This document shows, one piece after another, positions 21,358 through 26,829 of a DNA stretch of 26,829 nt. Under the pieces are notes generated by a model, which was not told where the DNA came from, made no database searches, and worked only from the letters and a program-made list of their open reading frames with translations. A program made the position numbers and the translations under genes. Positions within the stretch are counted from its first letter, which is position 1; each line of letters starts with the position of its first letter. Source of the stretch: Bacteroidales bacterium (GTDB lineage Bacteria > Bacteroidota > Bacteroidia > Bacteroidales > UBA7960); assembly GCA_003557805.1 (NCBI GenBank), contig PWNY01000017.1, positions 1 through 26,829 of the forward strand, written 5' to 3'.

Positions 21358-23493
21358 ATGAAAGTATATCAAACGAATGAACTCAGAAACATCGCCCTGG
21401 TGGGCGGGGCGAAAGCCGGCAAGACCACTCTTGCCGAAGCTATGCTGTTTGAAGGAGGTGTTATTAAGAGGAGAGGATCTGTTGATGACAAAAACTCAGT
21501 TTCAGATTACCGTGACATAGAGCTTGACCGCCAGGCTTCTGTTTCCTCTACTGTTTTGTACGCGGAATACTCCGGACACAAGATTAACATAATCGACTCT
21601 CCAGGATTTGATGATTTTATAGGGGAGGTTATTGCTGCACTGAAGGTATCAGATACTGCGGCAATGGTTATCAACTCCCAGAATGGTGTAGAGGTTGGCA
21701 CTGAGATAACGTGGCGCCAGATATCCAGGCTGGAAAAGCCCGTGGTATTTTTGATGAACCAGCTGGAACATGAGAAGGCAAACTTTGATGAGAGTTTGAG
21801 GCAGATAAAGGCCCAGTTCGGTGATAAGGCTATAGTGGCACAATACCCGGTAAATGCCGGTCATGGCTTTGACAGTGTGGTTGATGTTCTGAAAATGAAG
21901 CTTTACAAGTTCCCAAAGGATGGGGGTAATCCCGATATATCGGACATACCTGGCGACCAGGTGGAAAAGGCTGAAGAATACCGCAATGCCATCATTGAAG
22001 CTGCTGCTGAAAGTGAGGAGGCTCTTATGGAGGCCTTCTTTGAGAATGGCACCCTTAGTGACGAGGAGTTGTCAAAGGGTATCAGGCAGGGGATCGCGAC
22101 ACGTACCATGTTCCCGGTAATGTGCGCATCAGGAAAGAACAACCAGGGGGTTGGACGATTTATGGAGTTTATAACGGAAAACCTGCCTTCTCCCGTGGAG
22201 GTAATACCCGAAAAAGACACCCAGGGCAATGAACTCAGGTTTGATGAGAAAAAAGATACTGTTGCATTTGTGTTCAAGACTGCCGTTGAACCTCACCTTG
22301 GCGAGCTATCGTTCTTCAGGGTTTATGAGGGCGTAGTTCAGGAATCTGCCGATCTTATAAACTCCGACACTGAATCCAAGGAGAGGCTGTCGCAGTTGTT
22401 TGTGGTTGCAGGAAAGAACCGGCAGAAGGTAGAGAAGGTTATGCCCGGTGATATTGCAGCTACCATAAAGCTTAAGGACACCAATACCAATAATACGCTT
22501 GCTGCATCGCAAAACCAGGGGATTAAGGTTTCTCCCATAGTATTCCCTGACCCGAAGCACAGAACTGCAATAAAGGCCAAGAATACCGGGGATGAGGAGA
22601 AGCTTGGCACAGTGCTCAGGGAGATGAACAATATTGATCCCACGCTGCTGTTTGAGCAATCAAAGGAACTCAAGCAGATGATACTTTCAGGCCAGGGTGA
22701 GATGCATTTGAATGTGGCAAAATGGACCCTCGAAAACATCCATAAGGTGGAGATTGACTTCATCCCGCCGAGTATACCCTATCGTGAAACAATAACAAAG
22801 CCTGCAAAGGCTACTTACAGGCACAAGAAACAATCAGGCGGTGCCGGACAGTTCGGTGAGGTCTATATGATGATAGAGCCTTATCAGGAGGGCAAACCCA
22901 ATCAGACCGAGTTCCCCGTGCGTAAGCAGGAGGTCTATGATTTGAACTGGGGCGGCAAGCTTGTTTTTAACAACTGTATTGTTGGTGGAGCGATCGATGC
23001 AAGGTTCATGCCTGCCATCCTTAAGGGAATAATGGAGAAAATTGAGGAAGGTCCGCTTACCGGTTCATATGCAAGGGATATTATTGTTAACATCTATGAC
23101 GGTAAGATGCACCCGGTAGACTCGAATGAGATATCATTCAAACTTGCAGGTCGCAACGCATTCAAGGATGCTTTCAAGAATGCTGGCCCCAAGATCATGG
23201 AGCCAATATATGATGTTGAGGTAATGGTGCCGGAAGAGAAAATGGGGGATGTAATGACAGACCTTCAGGGCAGAAGGGCTATTATCATGGGAATGGAAAG
23301 TGAAGGCAACTATCAGCGCATCCGCGCAAAAGTCCCTCTTGCAGAGATGAACAGGTATTCTACCAGCCTTAGTTCGCTTACCAGCGGCAGGGCGACTTAC
23401 GGAATGAAGTTCGCAGAATACCAGCAGGTTCCGATGGATATCCAGGAGCAGCTGCTCAGGGCATATGAGGAGGAACAAAAAGAGGAAGATTAA
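21358..23493 (+). CDS. EF-G-like translational GTPase paralog with degenerate GTPase motifs (EF-G2 type)
   Basis: 711 residues with EF-G domains I-V. The G domain starts NIALVGGAKAGKTT (P-loop, residues 16-24). The DTPGH motif reads DSPGFDDF (80-87), with Phe84 in place of the catalytic His. The NKxD motif reads NQLE (134-137). The switch I segment is LDRQASVSST instead of the usual RGIT type. Domains III-V look intact (LSGQGEMHLNVAKWTLENI, GGAGQFGEVYM, LVFNNCIVGGAID, GDVMTDLQGRRAIIMGM). A paralog lacking GTPase activity has been described in Bacteroides and linked to carbon-limited growth; this gene matches that description by motif. About 134 nt of AT-rich spacer precede it with only a weak TAACTTTA element at 21285-21292. 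abgT follows after 14 nt. Confidence 0.88.
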   Translation: MKVYQTNELRNIALVGGAKAGKTTLAEAMLFEGGVIKRRGSVDDKNSVSDYRDIELDRQASVSSTVLYAEYSGHKINIIDSPGFDDFIGEVIAALKVSDTAAMVINSQNGVEVGTEITWRQISRLEKPVVFLMNQLEHEKANFDESLRQIKAQFGDKAIVAQYPVNAGHGFDSVVDVLKMKLYKFPKDGGNPDISDIPGDQVEKAEEYRNAIIEAAAESEEALMEAFFENGTLSDEELSKGIRQGIATRTMFPVMCASGKNNQGVGRFMEFITENLPSPVEVIPEKDTQGNELRFDEKKDTVAFVFKTAVEPHLGELSFFRVYEGVVQESADLINSDTESKERLSQLFVVAGKNRQKVEKVMPGDIAATIKLKDTNTNNTLAASQNQGIKVSPIVFPDPKHRTAIKAKNTGDEEKLGTVLREMNNIDPTLLFEQSKELKQMILSGQGEMHLNVAKWTLENIHKVEIDFIPPSIPYRETITKPAKATYRHKKQSGGAGQFGEVYMMIEPYQEGKPNQTEFPVRKQEVYDLNWGGKLVFNNCIVGGAIDARFMPAILKGIMEKIEEGPLTGSYARDIIVNIYDGKMHPVDSNEISFKLAGRNAFKDAFKNAGPKIMEPIYDVEVMVPEEKMGDVMTDLQGRRAIIMGMESEGNYQRIRAKVPLAEMNRYSTSLSSLTSGRATYGMKFAEYQQVPMDIQEQLLRAYEEEQKEED

Positions 23494-23507
23494 TAAAATG
23501 TGTTGAT

Positions 23508-25070
23508 ATGGCAGAAAAGGATGAACCCGTAACGGCTCCCGGAGACAAAGGCATTGATAACGGGTCCGGGGGAGTGTTGCGCTGGATTGAAAAGATGGGG
23601 AACAAGCTTCCCCATCCCTTTTGGATCTTTGTCTGGATAACCATTTTTATAGTTCTGCTCAGTGCGGTAACATCTTTTTTTGGGGTAAGTGCTGTTCACC
23701 CTGATGATGGAAGCCTGGTGGAAGCAGAAAACCTGATCTCGGGTGAGGGCCTGAGAAGGTTTGTGGAAGAAGTTGTCACCAACTTCGCCCATTTTGCGCC
23801 ATTTGGACTGGTGCTGGTAATGCTTATGGGTGTGTCTATAGCAGAAAGAAGCGGCCTGCTTGCAGTGGCTATGCGAACGGTTGCCTTTTCGGTTCCAAAG
23901 AGAGTTGTGCTTCCTGTTATTTTCATAATAGGAGCATGCGGCAATATTGGTTCCGATGCAGGTATCGTGATAGTGCCCCCTATAGCGGCGCTTATTTTCA
24001 CACAGATGGGACTCCACCCTATAGCAGGCCTGGTTGCAGGCTATGCCGGGGCCACTGCTGGGTTTACGGCAAACTTCTTCATAGCGGGTACGGATGTGCT
24101 GCTTGCAGGTATCAGCACGGAGATTACCCAGCAAATGCCAGGGGGGGTTGAGGTTAGCCCGACAGCTAACTGGTATTTCATGATCGCATCCACAATTCTG
24201 CTGGCATTTGGCGGAGCTTTCATTGCAAGGCGCTATACGATACCGCGCTGCCAGAAATTTGAACTTCTGGGGCAGTTTGACCATGAGGTTACTGACGGCA
24301 GGCTTACCCCTTCTGAGAGAAAAGGGCTTATAAGGGCCGGCGTTGCGCTCTTGATCTATATTGTAATAATAATGTTACTGGTAGTTCCTTCCTGGGCGCC
24401 TTTGCGTAACCAGGAGACAGGCGGGCTTGTACCTTCACCCTTTTTAAGGGGTCTTATTCCCATACTGTTTTTCTTCTTTGCAATACCCGGTTATTTTTAT
24501 GGCAAGGCTACGGGCTCCATCAAGGCAAAGAATGATCTTCTGAGGTTCATGGAGCATGGTATGAAGGAGCTGTCAGGCTATATAGTGCTGATGCTTATAG
24601 TTGCCCAGTTCATAAATCTTTTCAGCTGGTCAAACCTTGACACCATCCTGGCTATTACGGGTGCCGATTTTCTAACGTCGACCGGTCTTACAGGCCCACT
24701 GCTCTTCATTATATTTATGATCCTGGTGGCCGTACTAAATGTTTTCCTGGGAAGCGGTTCGGCAAAATGGGCAATATTTGCACCGATATTCATTCCTATG
24801 CTGGCCCAGCTAAACTATAGCCCGGCGTTCGTACAGCTTATGTACAGGATAGGGGATTCAATCACAAACTGCGTTACACCACTTTATGTATATTTCCCGC
24901 TGTTGCTGGGATGGATACATAAGTACAACCGGAACATAGGTATAGGGACCATTGTCTCACTGCTGATACCCTATGCGATAATTCTGTTTATAATGTGGGT
25001 GGTGCTGTTATTTGTATGGTACGTACTGAACCTCCCGGTCGGGGTAGGTGAGTTCATATACCTGCAGTAA
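23508..25070 (+). CDS. AbgT family transporter (p-aminobenzoyl-glutamate transporter type)
   Basis: 520-residue inner-membrane protein with about a dozen hydrophobic segments. Family features include WIEKMGNKLPHPFWIFVWI near the N-terminus, the loop FAPFGLVLVMLMGVSIAERSGL, the GNIGSDAGIVIVPPIAALIF segment, GATAGFTANFFIAGTD, and in the second half GSGSAKWAIFAPIFIPML and the RIGDSITNCVTPLYVYFPLLLGW block. AbgT members have been reported to import p-aminobenzoyl-glutamate or to export sulfonamides; which applies here is not evident. It follows the EF-G-like gene by 14 nt, so the pair is likely one transcript, and it ends 13 nt from the convergent reductase gene. Confidence 0.92.
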   Translation: MAEKDEPVTAPGDKGIDNGSGGVLRWIEKMGNKLPHPFWIFVWITIFIVLLSAVTSFFGVSAVHPDDGSLVEAENLISGEGLRRFVEEVVTNFAHFAPFGLVLVMLMGVSIAERSGLLAVAMRTVAFSVPKRVVLPVIFIIGACGNIGSDAGIVIVPPIAALIFTQMGLHPIAGLVAGYAGATAGFTANFFIAGTDVLLAGISTEITQQMPGGVEVSPTANWYFMIASTILLAFGGAFIARRYTIPRCQKFELLGQFDHEVTDGRLTPSERKGLIRAGVALLIYIVIIMLLVVPSWAPLRNQETGGLVPSPFLRGLIPILFFFFAIPGYFYGKATGSIKAKNDLLRFMEHGMKELSGYIVLMLIVAQFINLFSWSNLDTILAITGADFLTSTGLTGPLLFIIFMILVAVLNVFLGSGSAKWAIFAPIFIPMLAQLNYSPAFVQLMYRIGDSITNCVTPLYVYFPLLLGWIHKYNRNIGIGTIVSLLIPYAIILFIMWVVLLFVWYVLNLPVGVGEFIYLQ

Positions 25071-25083
25071 AACAGAGGCTTTT

Positions 25084-26829
25084 TCAGCCACATTTGCTCT
25101 CACCGCAGCTTGTACAGACAAGGCAGCCCTCCTGGTATATGACCGAGTCTTCCTGGTGGCAGTTCCCGCATATGCGCCCCTTGGCCTTGGTGCCATCAGG
25201 GATATACTTTTTAAGGGCCCTGACCACGCCGTTCTTCCAGGTATGCAGCCTGTCGCTGTGCAGGTTAAGGTCTTCTATCAGGTCAATAACGGAAGGCAGA
25301 GGCATTCCATGCCGTAAGATACCGGATATCAGCTTTGCATAATTCCAGTACTCCTTGTGGAATGACCTTGAAAGCCCTTCTATTGTCACTTTGTATCCGT
25401 CTTTGTCCTGAAAGCGGAAATCATACCTCTTCTCCCCGTTTTCAAGCTTGTTCTTGATAACCCACCCCTTGTTTATATCAGGTGGCAGATAGAACCCTTC
25501 AGCCTTTCCTGTGAATATTTCATATGGGTGGTCGTAAAGCAAGCCGACAACGGCAAGCCATTTTTCTGATTCGTTGTTAAAACGCACCACATCGGCCTCG
25601 AGCACCTTCGGACGTTTCGGGGCATCAGTCTCCTTGAACCTGTTCTCCTTTTTCTTGTCATTTACAAGTACGCCTGAACGGGAGCCGTCACGGTAAACAG
25701 TGATGCCCTTGCAGCCGCTTTCCCATCCGATCTGGTATATGTTCCCTACCAGCTCTTCGCTTACGTTGCCGGGAACATTGACCGTAACGCTGATTGAGTG
25801 GTCAACCCACTTCTGAACAGCACCCTGCATCCTTACCTTTGCCACCCAGTCAACATCATTCGCGGTTGCCTTGTAATAGGGAGAGCGCCTGATCACATCC
25901 TGTAGCTCCTCATCTTTCATAATCTTAACCTCTTCGGTATCGTATGAATTTGCTTTGAGCCAGTCCATGAACCTGTGATGGAACACATTGTACTCCTCCC
26001 AGTGGTCCCCGACTTCATCAACAAAATCGACTCTTACGTTCTTGTCGCTTGGATTGACCTTCCTTCTGCGTTTATATGCAACCATGAAAACGGGTTCTAT
26101 TCCAGAGGTGGTCTGGGTTAATATTGAGACGCTTCCTGTTGGCGCGATCGTCAGCAAGGCAATGTTTCTCCTGCCGTTTTTTACCATCTCCTGGTAAAGG
26201 GTTGGATCGGCCTCTTTTAGCCTATTTATAAACGGGTTGTCCTTTTCACGTTCGGCATCATAGACCGGGAACGCACCCCTGTCGGCTGCCAGCTGAACGG
26301 ATGAGCGGTAAGCCGCCAGTGCAAGTGACTTATGGATCTTAACGGAAAAGTCGTTTGCTTCTGCAGTGCCGTAACGGTATCCCAATGCGGCCAGCATATC
26401 GCCTTCGGCAGTAATGCCTATACCTGTTCTGCGACCCTCGATACACTTTTGCCTGATCTTTTCCCAGAGCCTTTTTTCCACCTTTTTGACCTCTTCCTCT
26501 TCGGGATCCGAACCAATTTTGTTCAGTATGTTCTCGATTTTCTCCAGCTCCAGATCGATTATGTCATCCATTATCCTCTGCGCGTATGCTACGTGCTTTT
26601 TGAATAGCTCAAAATCAAATTCGGCGTTCTCTTTAAAGGGGTTCTTTACATAACCGTACAGGTTGATAGCCAAAAGGCGGCAGCTGTCGTAGGGGCAGAG
26701 AGGGATTTCTCCGCAGGGGTTGGTTGAAATAGTGTTAAATCCCAGTTCAGAATAGGAATCCGGTACTGACTCCCTTAAAATGGTATCCCAGAAAAGGATA
26801 CCCGGCTCGGCTGATTTCCATGCATTATG
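25084..26829 (-). CDS. nrdJ: Vitamin B12-dependent ribonucleotide reductase, C-terminal part (5' end outside window)
   Basis: Adenosylcobalamin-dependent class II reductase converting ribonucleotides to deoxyribonucleotides. The frame is open to the window edge: upstream of the internal TTG at 26673 the reading continues ILFWDTILRESVPDS and then NPCGEIPLCPYDSCRLL, so the gene is partial. NPCGE holds the catalytic Asn/Cys/Glu set. Further on are TAPTG-like IAPTGSVSILTQTTSGIEP, the VNVPGNVS segment and GWESGCKGITVYRDGSR. After about residue 380 a long C-terminal extension ends in a Cys-rich tail, CGNCHQEDSVIYQEGCLVCTSCG in two CxxC pairs, typical of B12-dependent reductases and used for disulfide shuttling or zinc. 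No intein is seen. Confidence 0.93.
   Translation of the reverse strand, partial: HNAWKSAEPGILFWDTILRESVPDSYSELGFNTISTNPCGEIPLCPYDSCRLLAINLYGYVKNPFKENAEFDFELFKKHVAYAQRIMDDIIDLELEKIENILNKIGSDPEEEEVKKVEKRLWEKIRQKCIEGRRTGIGITAEGDMLAALGYRYGTAEANDFSVKIHKSLALAAYRSSVQLAADRGAFPVYDAEREKDNPFINRLKEADPTLYQEMVKNGRRNIALLTIAPTGSVSILTQTTSGIEPVFMVAYKRRRKVNPSDKNVRVDFVDEVGDHWEEYNVFHHRFMDWLKANSYDTEEVKIMKDEELQDVIRRSPYYKATANDVDWVAKVRMQGAVQKWVDHSISVTVNVPGNVSEELVGNIYQIGWESGCKGITVYRDGSRSGVLVNDKKKENRFKETDAPKRPKVLEADVVRFNNESEKWLAVVGLLYDHPYEIFTGKAEGFYLPPDINKGWVIKNKLENGEKRYDFRFQDKDGYKVTIEGLSRSFHKEYWNYAKLISGILRHGMPLPSVIDLIEDLNLHSDRLHTWKNGVVRALKKYIPDGTKAKGRICGNCHQEDSVIYQEGCLVCTSCGESKCG

Overview
The window reads as a contiguous, gene-dense piece of a Bacteroidota chromosome, probably from an anaerobic or facultative member of the Bacteroidales/Marinilabiliales side. 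This rests on promoters of the TTG - about 20 nt - TAnnTTTG type (several near-perfect copies), a DAHP synthase/chorismate mutase fusion, a DUF4270 lipoprotein beside a half-length GT5 protein and panC, a degenerate EF-G paralog, and a B12-dependent ribonucleotide reductase. No tRNA, rRNA, CRISPR array, prophage or insertion sequence was seen.

Layout. Positions 1-5483 (minus strand) hold an aromatic amino acid operon in transcription order pheA, tyrA, DAHP synthase/chorismate mutase, aroB, aroE, aroA (cut by the window edge), preceded by about 330 nt of leader. A divergent promoter drives a secreted S9 peptidase (5612-8362, plus). Convergent to it is asnA (8372-9382, minus) with its own leader. 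Then come an Old Yellow Enzyme family oxidoreductase and an HD-domain protein (plus), and an S41 C-terminal processing protease (minus). The minus-strand cluster panC-panD-flippase-like membrane protein-heptose-1-P adenylyltransferase (13181-15975) follows. A compact divergent promoter separates it from a half-size glycogen synthase-like gene and a DUF4270 lipoprotein. The plus strand continues with glmS, a PfkB kinase, an EF-G-like protein and an AbgT-type transporter. The right edge is the 3' part of the B12-dependent ribonucleotide reductase gene (minus).

The most striking content is regulatory. Upstream of pheA there are two tandem attenuators. Each has a short, unannotated leader ORF packed with Tyr and Phe codons (YYAYFFYFFGY in the first, YFYFFFYF in the second), a possible antiterminator, and a GC-rich terminator with a U tract. 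Upstream of asnA a third attenuator has a 15-residue leader peptide carrying six consecutive Asn codons (MMAFFFNNNNNNCPP). In all three cases the control codons match the product of the downstream genes, and the terminators face the biosynthetic gene with no other gene upstream to terminate. This is the architecture of ribosome-mediated (trp/phe-type) attenuation. It suggests this lineage senses aminoacyl-tRNA supply by leader-peptide translation, in the aromatic case with two gates in series.
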